The position numbers were made by a program, and so were the translations under genes. The notes beneath the pieces were generated by a model. That model made no database searches. It saw nothing but the letters and a program-made list of their open reading frames with translations, and was not told the DNA's origin. 64,000 nucleotides of DNA, taken from positions 1,676,461-1,740,460 of the forward strand of contig NC_052618.1 in the NCBI RefSeq assembly GCF_016545825.1, in the 5' to 3' direction. Source of the DNA: Eucalyptus grandis (Eukaryota; Streptophyta; Magnoliopsida; Myrtales; Myrtaceae). Below are positions 9,801 through 21,599 of the stretch, piece by piece (within the stretch, counting starts at the first letter, position 1; the number at the start of each line of letters is the position of its first letter).

Positions 9801-12800
9801 CCTAAAATGAAGCCCACCAAAACTGGAGTTGCTCGGGGAATTGCTTTGAAACAAGAAAGAAGACAGCATTCTCTTCTTCGAAGAGGAATCGGAATGGAAG
9901 TAAAAGGAAGAGGAACAATGGAATGATTCAGAATCAGGATGGAAGCTGCACAAGCTCGATGGTCATTTTACAGAGGAAGAAATTGAAGTGTTAGGTGCAG
10001 TATTTGTCTTTTGTTGATTTGATTTTCATTATTTTGTTTTGTAAAATTGATGATTATCGTCTTTTCTTGAAGTGACTCTCAGTTCAAGCTTGGTAGCTGT
10101 GAGATAATGGTTTTATGAGGAGAAGAAAAATCATGTTCCCATTCCCATTTTCTTGATTTCCCTCTTTATATCACGCTAGAAAGGGCATGCTGATGCTTGC
10201 CCTTTTCAGCATGAGCCTTCATTTCTTGCCCATTTTAAAATAGGGGAACATAATTTTGATCTTATTTTTAGAATTATGAGGAATTGCTTTTCACTCTATG
10301 GACAAAAGGAATAGGCTTTAGAGGCATGGTTAAGGAAATTTGTGCCCAAGGCCCAAGTTGAGCATGGTATCTCATGAAAAAGATCAGGATGTTTGAGATA
10401 CGATATCAATGTCAACAGATGTCAGCTATCTATTGCTATATTGTGAAGTGAAGATAAAAGTTCAAAGAGCTATTTCGAAGAAAAAGAGGCCGGAGGAAAG
10501 AATGGTATTAAAAAAAGGTTAAATTTTTTCACTAAAATTCGGTTTCTTCTTTCTCTTGTCGATACTTATGTATGCTTGATGTTTAGCTCATGGAAAAATG
10601 TATAAAGTTATTTTTCACGCAAATAGTTACTTTTTTTTTTCCAAATTGACTAGTAATTATGAAGATAGGTCACATATACTACATAAAAGAGAACGCGAAA
10701 AAGAAGTGGAAAGATTTCAAAAATTTGAGAAAGTTCAATTATGAAGATAGGTCACATAGACTATATAAGGAGCCATATTGCCTCCAAAGGTGGTATCCTG
10801 TAAATCTTTCTTTGAAATGGTTACAATCCAAATACAAACTTTTTATTTGGAAAGATATTGAACCAATTTGTCCTAAATGATTGCATCCTTTCAATTTTTT
10901 CCTAGATATCTACTCTCTCTTTTTTTCCTGTCAATGGGTGAAAATATATAGATCTATCTTTTTTATCCAATTAGAGACTTTGAGTTTGCTTGTTTATTCA
11001 AGAATAGTCACAACCTTTTTAGCTCTTGTTAAATCCGTAAAAATCATATTTTCCTCCAAATGTTATCCAAGGCATTTTTCACATGGATGGTGCTTGTAAA
11101 TCATCCTTATGTTAATTCTTTTGTTTGGATATTCTTTTTAATCTTCATGCAAAAATTGAATAAATAACCACCACACAAACTTGAAGCGTCATAAATATGT
11201 GGTTGAAGATATATGGTTGTTGACATATATACACACATGTATAGTTATTGAATTAAATTATAGATAAATTGTTTAAGCATAAAATTCTAAACATATGTTT
11301 TCTTACATAATTAGTATAAGGGTGTAAATACATCCATAATCTTGACATCAGTAACCTAAAAAAGTTTCTAGCAAAATCCTAAGATTCTGTGGTGGATAGA
11401 TGCAATAATATTACATGAATACATGTTCATTACTATTTATGACAAAGGTTTTTTTTTTGTGATTAGGTTTAATTCAACCCTATCTTTCCAATAAATCCTC
11501 CTTTTTTCTCAAACTCAGGCTAAATTATCTAGAGATTTTATGTGCGCATTACTATTTATGATAAAGTTTGTCTTTTGTGATTATTTTTAATTCAATCTAT
11601 TTGTCCAATAAAACTTCTTCTTTTGTTCACAAACTTGACGTAAATTATCTAGGATTATGGCTATTAAAGTTTGTCTTTTGTGATTATTTTTTCCGTGTAC
11701 CTACCCCCCTCAGCAACCTAACCACCGTTTCTCTCAACTCACGGTCATGGACATGTCCGATTTCGTTTTTCTTTTTCATTATTATGACTCTCATGTATAA
11801 AGTCATTACCGAAAAAGCAACGTTGTGAATGGCAAGTGAATGAATTTATTTTGTACACGGGTGCAAATAAAAACCTGAAGGCCAAGACTGAAGCAGCAAT
11901 CCTTTTTCGCTGATTCTACCTTACAGTTCATTTTGGTTCAAGCCAAAAATTTGATCTTGCCTAGCTTGGATTCTTCAATTATTTCCTTTATAGGCTAACT
12001 TAACTAATTGACTACATTATTGAAATGAGCAACAAAAATCACGGCATAAACTCGAAAATGGCCCGAAATGAGCCAAAAAGTGGATTACGATTTCTGAAAA
12101 TAGTTGGTACATAATAATTGTTTAACTTATCAAAGATAGGAAAGATTCACATTTTTAAACTTTAAAAGCAACACGTGTTGACTTGAATTCTTTCAGTACT
12201 AGCCTTTTTTTTTTTTTTCTTTTTTCGGATCAACCCTACAAAATAGCCCTCCAAAAGATAAGTAAAGTCTATTTAGCTCAGCCCAAAATTACAATCAAAC
12301 TTACTTCTAAAATCTGATTTTTCAGCCATAGTGAAGGCTAGCCCGCGCTGAAGGGTCGCTTGCCATTGCATTGCGGGAGACGAAGGCCAAGAGGAAGAAG
12401 GGGAAAAAGAAAAGAAAAAGAAAAAGAAAAAGAAATAATTAATTAAAAAATCAAAATAATTATTTAAAAACTACCACATCAACCTTCACGAACGAAAAGA
12501 AGTTGGAGGATGCCTCTAGTTATGATGGAACGTGAGAAGAGGTTGGGGAACGCCTCTAATTATGGTGGACTTATCTTTTTGTTTGTAGTTTCTTATAACA
12601 ATTTGTTGGAAAGATTAGTCGTGGTCTTAAAATTCTTTTGTAAATTATTTTATTAGATCATCATTTACCTTCAAATCATTTCCAACTGTTCCCTTTGGTC
12701 CCTCTTTAAGCTGTATCGTTAGGGTAATTCGAGAAAAAAAACATCCTTAGTCAATGAAAATGAGGATATTTTTTCCCCATCATTCCTCCTACCTCAGGAG

Positions 12801-12945
12801 ATTTTTCCTTTTTTCTTCTTCCTTTTCTTTTCTTCCTTTTTTTGCCCTCCTTTTGATTGTTTCACTTTTAAAAAAATGGGTTAAGTTTAGGTTTAAAATT
12901 GGAGTGCATTTTGGCAAAGGTGGATTAGGGAACTATTGATTTATC
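6886..12945 (+). repeat. 6 kb inverted repeat, left arm
   Basis: This ~6 kb AT-rich block is present again in reverse orientation at 30160-36605. Matching anchors run in order along both arms: the CCTAGCCCCATGCACCTATT stretch near 7023 and its complement near 36543; the sequence ending in a TAGCTACTTGG-type motif (9300 versus 34020); the poly-pyrimidine and CCCCATCATTCCTCCTAC region (12775 versus 30300); and the terminal GGAACTATTGATTTATCCCCC (12930 versus 30160). Aligned by eye, the last ~180 bases are over 90% identical with small indels. No transposase, reverse transcriptase or other family is recognisable in any frame; open frames stay under ~105 residues. I saw no long terminal repeats. 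It may be a large non-autonomous element or a segmental duplication. Confidence 0.85.
10659..10790 (+). repeat. Short direct repeat inside left arm
   Basis: The phrase ATTATGAAGATAGGTCACATA occurs near 10655 and again near 10737, each followed by ACTA(C/T)ATAA. The same doublet is present in the right arm near 32560-32665, so it predates the inversion. Confidence 0.5.
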
Positions 12946-13703
12946 CCCCAAAAAAAAAGAAAAGAGACGGAAAAAAGAAGGAAAGAAGATAAAATAGAAT
13001 GGATCCAAGAGGAGTAAATGTGTAAATCCTTCGTTTCCCCTTGTGTGCGGGGAGGCTTTGAAATTGGGGGTTGGATTTAGATCCGGCTCCAATCGGATAT
13101 GTGTTTTTTTTTTTTTTTTTTTTTTAGATCGAGTCTCGATGTACTGCCTTGAGCATACATGATCGGATATGACCATGGCAATTCTGATCCAACTAGTCGA
13201 GCTTGCCTGTCCATTTCAATTTTAGAATACACTAGTTCAAACTTCAAATGTACGGGTTGCACCCATATCAATTCCGAAATTAGACTAAACTCCTATCAAA
13301 CTTTTATTGTGTATGCTGGTTTATTTCCTAATATATAGAAAGCTTGTCACAATTTTGTACAATTATGGGTGGCTATTTGAGATAAAACACGATTCCGAGG
13401 GTCACTTTGAGAATTCTATATCAATTTGGGGGATATTTGAAATGAGATAGAGAGAGATTGTTTGGATTCTTGTCGGGCCGATTCTTTTTGGTAGCTCATG
13501 ACCACAGCAACTTCTACTTTTGAGAGGGCTTATTTGGCAAGACATGTCCAAGATAGTCTCTTGTGCCATATTTCAAAATCAACCGAACTCGGAGCAACCA
13601 TTTCGATTCAATTTCTCCTCATAAATAGTGACCGTCCAAAATTTAACATAGAAATGCCTTTTGGCACAACCCTTAAAATATTTTTTTGTTACTTAGCTTG
13701 TTG
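12946..13703. other. Intergenic, no gene seen
   Basis: Flank between the left arm and the hAT-like element. It contains a T21 homopolymer near 13106 and no coding signature. Confidence 0.5.
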
Positions 13704-13710
13704 CTCATAG

Positions 13711-14687
13711 CTAGACCCATTAAACAGGTGGGTCAAATCGAGTTTGGATCGGATAATAAATGATCCGATCCAAATTGATCCATTTAACTCATTTATTGTA
13801 GTGTAAATTTTTTTACCCATATCCAATTTGACCTATACTTAACATATACCCGATCCATTTAACTAAATCTAATAAATTTTATTTCTTATATATATATTAA
13901 AAATGGTATTGCTAAAATAGTTTTATACAAAACAAAATTAATGAACAAATTTTATAATTTTTAAAATAATTATATTTTTAAATGAATTTTAATTAATTTA
14001 ATTAATTTAATTAATTAAAATTAATTTTTTAAGAGTATAATTTTGAATTTTTTTTTTTGTTATTTTTCTTCTTTGGCTAGCCATCGGCCACGACGACAAC
14101 CGACAACCGGCCATAAGGGAGCCTTGAGCTCGCCCGACTTGCCAATGCCGGTGAGCTCAAGGCTCGCTAGATCGACAAGGCTCGAGCCTTGTCGATGTCG
14201 GCAAGGCCTCCACCTCACTGGATCTAGCGAGCTCAAGCTCGCCCCTCACCGGATTTGGCAAGGCTCGAGTCTCACCCAACGTCGGCGAGTTTGAGTCTCG
14301 CCGATCGCCGAGGCTCGCGATTTGGTGAGCTCGAGGCTCTCTAGATTGGCGAGCTTGAGCTCGCCCAATGCCGGCGAGGTCGAGGCTTTGCCTAGTCGGT
14401 TGCCAGCCCTCACGTGCCAACCACCAGAAGGAGGAAGAAGAAAGAAAAAAAAAAATAAAATAAAAAAAAAAAATTATAATTTCGATTTTTATAAAAAATA
14501 TTTTTGTAAAGTTAAAGAGAGAAGAGAGAGAGGTTTTGGTTGAAAATGGGTTCTACATCCAACCCATTTAAGACCCACTTAAGACTCACTTAAGACCCAC
14601 CTATTTTAAGCATTTAATTGTTAAATCCATTTAATTAGTTTCTTCAAAAAAGAAATGATCCATATATGACCCATTTTTCCACCTCTA
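13711..14687. mobile_element. Non-autonomous hAT-like element with GC-rich core
   Basis: The block is bounded by CTCATAG at 13704-13710 and again at 14688-14694, consistent with a 7-8 base target duplication of a hAT transposon. The ends carry related sequence: CTAGACCCATTAAACAGGTG at the left and, complemented, TAGAGGTGGAAAAATGGGTC at the right; GACCCATTTAA-type words recur in subterminal DNA at both ends. The AT-rich body is interrupted at ~14070-14430 by a GC-rich degenerate repeat of GAGCTCG/CTCGCC words. No transposase is present, so movement would require another hAT element. Confidence 0.6.
14070..14430. repeat. GC-rich degenerate repeat inside hAT-like element
   Basis: Words such as GGCGAGCTCGAG, GGCAAGGCTCGAG and CACCGGATTTGGC recur every ~20-60 bases in both orientations. 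The block is far richer in GC than the surrounding AT-rich element. Confidence 0.5.
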
Positions 14688-14694
14688 CTCATAG

Positions 14695-17574
14695 TACGTG
14701 CTCGTGAGGCTTAAAGAGTATGGTTGAGTTAATCGGAGAGCATTGAGCTTAATGTAGGCTTAGTCTTGGAATATCATATGAGTCGGCAAGTCGGCGCACT
14801 AGGTCGATTTGAATGTAATTGTGCACCTATTCCTATTAAACGAAAATAATACCAATATCTATAATGAAAAAATGAACTAAGTTGATGCTATTATTATTTA
14901 GGAGTTTCGCAATAAAGAAGTATTGATAACAATTTCTAATCATGAATCTACATCCTTGCCAAGCCTCAGCAAGATGGAGACAAAAAAGTTAACTTTGTAA
15001 GGGCGTGAATATTACTTGTTAGAAAAAAATTTATATTAAATAAAAATTAAAATAAAAGCTTCTATTCCTATCTTGTTGGATAAAATGAGAAGGGGAATTC
15101 TATCCATTAAACCAAAATTTTCAAGCTGAGCGTCAATTAAGAAAATCATTCCTACTTACGTCTTTAAACACGGATTTTACGACATAATGGAACCTATTGA
15201 AAAATGTACGGTTGGAACGGTAATATCCACCGACCCCCCTCCCCAGTTATGAAGGTGAAAGGGAGGAAGGAGAAAGAGAGAGAGAGAGAAGGAGAGAGAC
15301 TCAGGGTGTCACTGTCGTGGACCCCACCCCCATCGTGGCTTCAATTTCATGCGGCGCAACAAAAAAGATAAAGTGTCCTGTCTTGTCCTTTCTTTCGGAA
15401 AATCTCGTGTCTGGTCCTTTCTTCCGGACTTTTTTTTTTTCCGGGACTTCTCGAAGGATAAACAGTCAAATTTCCTTTTCCCAGCCTTTTTTTGATGTGA
15501 CGTGGCGAGGGGTCAAATCGTCAGTTCCAGCTTACGATGGAGGGGCGGAGGGAGGGCGTCGGTGTGATTAACACGCATCTCCAGGGACTTCTTCTAACTC
15601 AACTCTCCCGCCCTGCCAAACTCCCTGGCTCCCTGTCCACGGCGCCCAACCAAATGAAAAGAAATACAAAAAAAAAAAAATCTATAATAATTTTCTTGGC
15701 GCTGCTTTGAAGGGCAAGCCCGTAATACAAAATTTTTTAACCATCAGACGTGACGTAAATAAAAAAGAATTACAAATTATCTCTTTTTTTTTAACCAAAT
15801 CGCAATGTTAATCTTTTCTACTTTGATTATTTCATATTAAGTAAGAGAAAAATACAAGTGTCTCTATGATATTAAAGCATCAAACGAGTTAAAAACTAAT
15901 CATAGTATTGGTTTACTATCCTCGTATCAAAGTTAACCAATCCGGCTATAAACTAGCAACAATTCACTAAAATTACTTCACTTCTCAAATTAATTGAACT
16001 TATTTACTCGGAATATTTTTTTTTCCGTTGTAATCAAAGATGGACGTTGCCTTAGATGACTTTTTTTTGTTAGAGGAGTCTGCTCATGATTTACTAAACT
16101 CAACAAATGGCCTCCACTCAAGCCATAACTCTTCCGATTCCACCATAAACTCCGTCTCGTTCCTCGACATAAGCCCCACCAACACATCCTAAGTCAAAGG
16201 ACACATATGCCCCTCCCTTGGCTTATCCCACAAGGAAGGGACAAGTGTCAATTTTGTCATAAATATCTCAATTTTATTTGTTCTTAATCTTCCCATAGAA
16301 TTTCAAAATATCCCTTCTCGCCGCTGCACCGACAAATTTCAACAAAAATATAATAATTCTTTTTAACACAAACTTGTATATTTCGAGAATCTTGTAGGCT
16401 TGCTGAGGTTACTTGTTAGCACTTTTGCTTTTTTAGTCTTTTTATTAGGAATAAATGCCATCATTAGCTCAGTGTTATAGCAATTAGGTTCTGCACAGGA
16501 AATGCAATAACGTGACCACATGTTAATGTAAACACAAAAATCTACGTGTTAATTTGAAGAAATCATATTTGCCCTAACCTCTACCATATCTCTCTTGCAA
16601 TTTAATTCATACATTTTTTTTTTGTAACTATTCAATTTTGCGAAAAAGTTAGGGAGGAAATTAAGGGTTGTTATCACTACTTCGACTAGATATATAATGC
16701 ACCGCACACACATTAATATAACTACATGACACATTAAAAATCACAAAAAAAATTCTTAATTAGATATTTAAGAATTTTTGGAGGTTCATTCAAGAAATAA
16801 ATTTCAGAGGTAGTTCCGTCCTCCCTCTCTCACGATACCTATTTTATGGAGAAAATATTTCGCAACCGCCACGTCACCCATCTACATGACATATACTTAT
16901 TTATGTGGATTCATTAATAAAATGACACGTGTCATCTGAAGTTAGAATAAAAAAATTATTATATGAACTCATCTGTCTCTCTCCTCTAGGGCTTGTTGCA
17001 GGCGGCGGTAGGCTGAGCGGGAATCAATGGCTCCTCTGTCTCTCTCTTTCTCTCTGCTCCTCTCTCTCTCTACTCTTATCCTATTTATGAGATCCATGAG
17101 ACCCACTGCTCCATGGCCACCGTCCAAGTGAACCGGCTGGTGGGCGCGGGGCGCCGCCACGTGGCTCTGCTGTCCCCTCGCCATCGGAAGAGCTTCCACT
17201 TCTTAGTCTCGTTCTTTTCTCTCTCCACAAGCCGTGGCAAGGCAAGGAGAACTGCTCAATTCAATTCAAATGAAAAAAAAGAGTAAAAAGAAAATAAAAA
17301 GCAACAATCACTCGTATATAAAAAAGCCATTATTTATTATTTATAGAGTAGTAGTTGTGGTCGTGTGGAAATATATTTGGAGGATGCCACAATATACTAG
17401 GTGGAGGCGCTTATCGGGCGGGCTTTGGTGAAATATTAGGATCGCGCACTTTCTTTCATCCTAATGCGAACGAATTCGTGGATAAGGTGACCACTTCGAC
17501 CAAATATCATCACTCGAGCCCGCCTAATAGTGTCTTCAGTCCCTTGTGACTCTGACCTGACCTGGTCAGGACAA
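14695..17574. other. Mostly intergenic, two weak exon-like pieces
   Basis: A GA microsatellite lies at ~15275-15300. On the minus strand 16084-16188 an AG acceptor is followed by DVLVGLMSRNETEFMVESEE, LWLEWRPFVEFSKS and a stop, which looks like a terminal exon of an unidentified protein. On the plus strand from 17113, MATVQVNRLVGAGRRHVALL is followed by SPRHRKSFHFL, an Arg/Ser-rich, Asp/Glu-free start like a mitochondrial presequence, also unidentified. Neither has partner exons nearby, so both may be chance or decayed fragments. Confidence 0.3.
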
Positions 17575-18558
17575 GCTTGGGGAATCAGACCTCCATGATG
17601 CTATTACAATGAAAACGCGTGGTTCCAGATTGTGGCATACATAAGTATTATTCATTAATGTGGTAACAATTAAACGTGCTATTTTCTATATATCATGTTG
17701 AGAATAAGTAGTAATCCCATAAATGAGGTGATCAAATCTATCATATCCTAGCCCCGAGCATCCGTTGAGAATGTAGAAATTGAATGATAACATAATGGGA
17801 ATCACATTAAACTGATAAATAATAACTAAAACCAGCCACCAAGGTCCAAGAAGCACTCACGAGAATTACTTTGGCCCATCGGAGACTTTGGATTTTGTAT
17901 GATTTTTTTGTAGACTATGTGTGTGTACAGGTTGGGCAAGCAAATGAGTGATTGCTTATTGTCAGGATATAAGGCTCTCATCCGTCTATCTCTAAAGTAT
18001 TATTAATTGATGCTTATTTCAACATTTCATATGAATACATATTGGGTCTAACCAAAAAGGGAAAATAGAAGGAAGAAAAAGAAAAAACTAAAACTTCAGT
18101 GGTATTGTTGCGATGGATACCTCAGGCTTTGCAACTAAAAGCACAAGTTTCCCTAAGTAGTTGATAACCAAAAGGGGTCAATTAGTTCACACTTTTAACC
18201 TAAGAATTCTCTCCTCCCCAAATAAAGACGCTCGGATGCGGATGGGCCCCACGAGCAGAAAAGAGAGAAGTGGGGCCCAGCTAAAAATTGGAGAAATATA
18301 CCAAAAAAAAAGAGATTTCCACTTTTTTGATTTCCACCTTTATTTTACATCACACTGGAGAGGAGAGCTGGGCAGGAATAATAATGGCGGCTGGGGTCTG
18401 GTGCTTCTTAAGGTGAATTGCTGATTTTTCTCTTTGCCTCGAGCCGCACGAGCCTATATTTTCTGGCCATTTTAAATAGGAAAAAACCATAAAATTTGAT
18501 TTTATTTTTTGGTATCATTAAGGAATTATTTTCACTCCGTGATGGAGAAGAGGACTTA
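17575..18558 (+). repeat. Diverged third copy of the 6 kb repeat
   Basis: It begins GGGGAATCAGACCTCCATGATG, trimmed here to its first words (the same text occurs at ~6893), and follows the left arm in order with large internal deletions: TCTAACCAAAAAGG near 18048 (7500 in the left arm), GCAACTAAAAGCAC near 18127 (7567), GGGGC(C)CAGC(T/C)AAAAAT near 18270 (9178), and CATTTTAAATAGG near 18470 (10233). The copy is broken at its right end by the Harbinger-type element. It shows that the repeat family is older than the inverted pair. Confidence 0.7.
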
Positions 18559-18779
18559 GGCCATGTTTGGTTTAGCATTTGGAATGCTCTTTGGGGCTCT
18601 AAAGGGGTTTAGCCAAATGCTGTAGTGTTTGGTTCAATTTTTTGAGAACTTTGGGAAGATGCAATTGCATCTCTAAGGGGTTTTAAAGGCTTTTGGGGGA
18701 ATGGAGGGGTAGAGATCCATTGGGAAATTGCATTTTCGGAAGGCAAGTTGTACTGTTCATCACTGTTCATGCAACTGGT

Positions 18780-19060
18780 GGAGAAGACGATTGGGGGCCG
18801 ACGACCGCCGACCAAGGGTCGCGCGTGTCGGTGATCGCCGCTTGAGGGTCGCCCAACCCTGGCAACCTCAGGCGACGGCCGCTTGGGTCGTGCGATTGCC
18901 TGGGGTTGCAACCACCCAGGCGATCGTCGCCTAGGGTCGCCCACCCTCGGGCGGCCGTCGCTTGGGGTCGCCCGACCCGAGGCGCCCGTCCGGGGCTAGA
19001 TCCGGCCATTCGGTGGTCAGATCCGGCGGTCCAGCCGCCGGATCTGGTGGTCTGGTGACT
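18780..19060. repeat. GC-rich degenerate repeat inside Harbinger-type element
   Basis: Words such as GGTCGCCC, GGCGACGGCCGCTTGGGTCG and GATCGTCGCC recur imperfectly. Base composition is sharply different from the AT-rich element ends. It gives spurious open frames on both strands. Confidence 0.5.
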
Positions 19061-19122
19061 GGACTTCAAAAAAAAAATACAAATATATTTTTGCTTGTTT
19101 AATTTAATAAAAGTCAATTATA

Positions 19123-19240
19123 AATGCAAATTTTATAAAACGGTATTTTGGCCAAAGTTGTTTTTTAATGCAAATTTTATAAAACGGTATTTTGGCCAAA
19201 GTTGTTTTTTAATGCAAATTTTACTAAACGATATTTATAT
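19123..19240. repeat. 44 bp tandem repeat, ~2.6 copies
   Basis: Units beginning AATGCAAATTTTA start at 19123, 19167 and 19211, exactly 44 bases apart; the first two are identical or nearly so and the third decays after ~20 bases. Located in the 3' part of the Harbinger-type element. Confidence 0.85.
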
Positions 19241-19319
19241 TTCGGAAAACCCCATTCACCTAAAGGAATTTACATTTTTGCAAATGCATTATTCAAAAGC
19301 CGAACCAAACGGGCCCTTA

Positions 19320-19923
19320 ACCCGGTGCATTTTACTCTTGAAAGACCTAAACTTATATATCGATATATCCTCTATTCTAGCACCATTTAAGGGCATATTT
19401 ATCGCGTTAATATAAATTCAAGATTTTTTACGACACAAAATATTTTAAATATGTGTCTCATAGTGAGCAAGTTTGCAATGAATTTAGTTTGTGATTTTTT
19501 TGGGTACTAACCTTAAATACCTAGGAAAAATGGAAAGTGTTGATGGCGCAAACTTCAGCACGAGACATGGCGCGCATGTATGTAGCCAATATGCCTGACC
19601 AAAATAATTTAGAAAGGCGAAGCAAAAGGAGGGAGAAAATTTAGAGGAGATGCGGGTCCCATCTTTGTTATGCATCCCCCCGACAAAGATTTGGCCCCAG
19701 CCCTAATTCTTATTTCCATATTTTCTTCATTCATGAATGGTGGTGTGTTGTCATTTCATGCACTCTCCCTCTCCTTTCTATCTTTCCATGCGTCGGCTAA
19801 CCGACAGAAAAAAAAAAATCACTTTTTCATTATTTATTCACGGGACTTTGGTCACGCAAAAGGGTCTTGTTCCCAGCAAATTAGAAAATAAAAAAAAATT
19901 ATGCATTTTGCAAGCATGAACAG
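19320..19923. other. Intergenic, no gene seen
   Basis: AT-rich flank between the Harbinger-type element and the SINE. Frames of 60-73 residues show no recognisable domain. Confidence 0.5.
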
Positions 19924-19934
19924 AAAGGAGGCTC

Positions 19935-20123
19935 ACCACCCGCCTCGGTGGCTTCGCTAGATAAGGTCCTGTTGATCCTTACTTTCAAGGTGAGAGGTTC
20001 GAAACCTAATGGAGGCGCTTGGTGCCTTAACTGCTTGCACGGAATGGTGGTTCCCTCGTGCGGTCCCAGGATTTGCCCGCCGGCTACCGGCTGTACAGGG
20101 TTCCTTGGATCATAAGAAAAAAA
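19935..20123 (+). mobile_element. tRNA-derived SINE with target duplication
   Basis: An A-box-like GGTGGCTTCGCTAG lies near 19947 and a near-canonical RNA polymerase III B box GGTTCGAAACC near 19997. The ~190 base unit ends in ATAAG followed by an A10 tract. The sequence AAAGGAGGCTC directly precedes it (19924-19934) and follows it (20124-20134), a perfect target-site duplication. SINEs of this kind are transcribed by Pol III and move using LINE enzymes. The perfect duplication implies a fairly recent insertion. Confidence 0.85.
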
Positions 20124-20756
20124 AAAGGAGGCTCGAGAAATGTATGTTTGTCATGTGGCGGCTCTTGGGTTGTCATTCATTCAGGTGATCCTCCCAATCG
20201 TAAGGTGAGGGCCATGATTTATCATCCCTGCGCCCATGCTTCCTAATTTAGAGGATCAAGGCGCCCTGGCTATTTTTTTCTATGTTGTTGCCAGGGCCAT
20301 GAAAATTATTGAGGAGGGCATATGTATCATTTTGGTTCTCTAGGAAATCTATTTTGGACTCTCTCTCTCTCTCTCTCTTCGTAGGTTGGGCTTTCCTTGG
20401 CATACAAATGCCATTCCATGTTTGCTTGTTCACGGCTCGACACACTAGCTGGCACTCCTTTCTTTTCCTCTCTCCTAACCACCACCGTCATCTCAAACTC
20501 CAATAATTCCCAATTCTTATTTTTTTTTGTCAGTCTTATTTTATTTCTATTCAAACTCTCGCTATTAGATTTTAGATTTTTGCTCTCCCCTTACCGTAGG
20601 GCGTGAGGGTCAAAATCCATATTTAATACTGAATTGTCCCTATCCCAACCCCCGTGAATGTGGAAATTCGAATCCTCCACCTCACTCTTTCGTATTGGAA
20701 GAGTGGCCATTGGGCAATCCCAGTGATTCAAGAACTAAGAACTCCCACTTCCCCCT

Positions 20757-20760
<4 letters not shown>

Positions 20761-20794
<34 letters not shown>
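20761..20794. repeat. CT dinucleotide microsatellite
   Basis: About 17 uninterrupted CT/TC units. Likely length-polymorphic. Confidence 0.95.
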
Positions 20795-20797
<3 letters not shown>

Positions 20798-21017
20798 TGT
20801 ATAATGGGAAGTTTATTGCTCTTCCATTTTCCCGCACCCCACCTTTCTGAAGAAATCTGAAGTTGCAGCAGAAAGGACAAACCTTTTGCTATCAGAAACT
20901 CCGGAAACAGGAGGCAACTCTTGCTAATACAATAACCTCGTAAAATGAAGCGGAAAAAAAGGAAGAAAGAGAGGGAGAGAAAACAATATTTTATGTTGTA
21001 CCAAATCTTTAGGGTTC

Positions 21018-21190
21018 TGGGGCCGTTTGGTTCAGCTTTTCCAAGGAGCTTTGGGCCCGAAAGTCCCTTAGGAAAAAAAATTGGTGTTTGGTTCAGCATT
21101 TGAAGCTCCCTTTTCCAAATGCTGACCTTTGAAATGCTAAAAGCCAAAGCAGGTCCCCACCTGTTTTGGGCATTTCAGCATTTTCGGCAT
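21018..21190. mobile_element. Fragment related to the Tourist-like element
   Basis: GGGGCCGTTTGGTTCAGC near 21020 matches the terminal sequence type of the 18559-19316 element, and TTGGTTCAGCATTTGAAGC and CCAAATGCTGACC follow within 110 bases. Only one end is convincing, so the copy is partial. A further similar stretch lies near 48640-48695. Confidence 0.45.
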
Positions 21191-21599
21191 GCTGGTCTAA
21201 GGGATTAATGAATTTTTGCTCAGTGCCTATTTTACTCTCAAAATTTTATTAAAAGTCCAATTTTACCTAATACTAAACAAAACCCTAATTCTTTCCTCTG
21301 TTCTGTAGCATTCTCCATCACGTGATGACGGCTCTCTTCTTTGTCTCTCTCTCCTTGCAACTCGCACCACTCCATCAAGATTTGAATTTGAGTACCACTC
21401 CATCAAGGCCGAAGTCGTCGCGATGAGCGAGCGAATCCGAGATCCGAGGTTGGTTTTGTTTCTCTTTAATCGTTTGCTTCCTCTCGCGGATTGGCGACGG
21501 CTCTGCTTCCTGCTCCTGCATCGGTGAAACCCTAGGGACGAAATGGGGGTTATCCTGTCTTGTGTTGCTGACTTGAACTTGCCCTTTCGATTTGAATCG

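Larger units (their letters stand above)
18559..19316. mobile_element. PIF/Harbinger (Tourist-like) element
   Basis: The 5' end GGCCATGTTTGGTTTAGC and the complement of the 3' end, GGGCCCGTTTGGTTCGGC, form terminal inverted repeats of the Tourist type. The trinucleotide TTA flanks both sides (18556-18558 and 19317-19319), the usual PIF/Harbinger target duplication. The ~760 bp body has no transposase. It contains a GC-rich block (18780-19060) and a 44 bp tandem repeat. It has inserted into the third copy of the 6 kb repeat. Confidence 0.72.

Noticed and set aside
6886..12945. Full-length LTR retrotransposon
   Set aside because: The two ends do not repeat each other, and no primer-binding site, gag or reverse transcriptase text was seen.
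19945..20010. Possible tRNA gene because of a B box
   Set aside because: No cloverleaf can be drawn around it; the A-rich tail and target duplication show it is a SINE.
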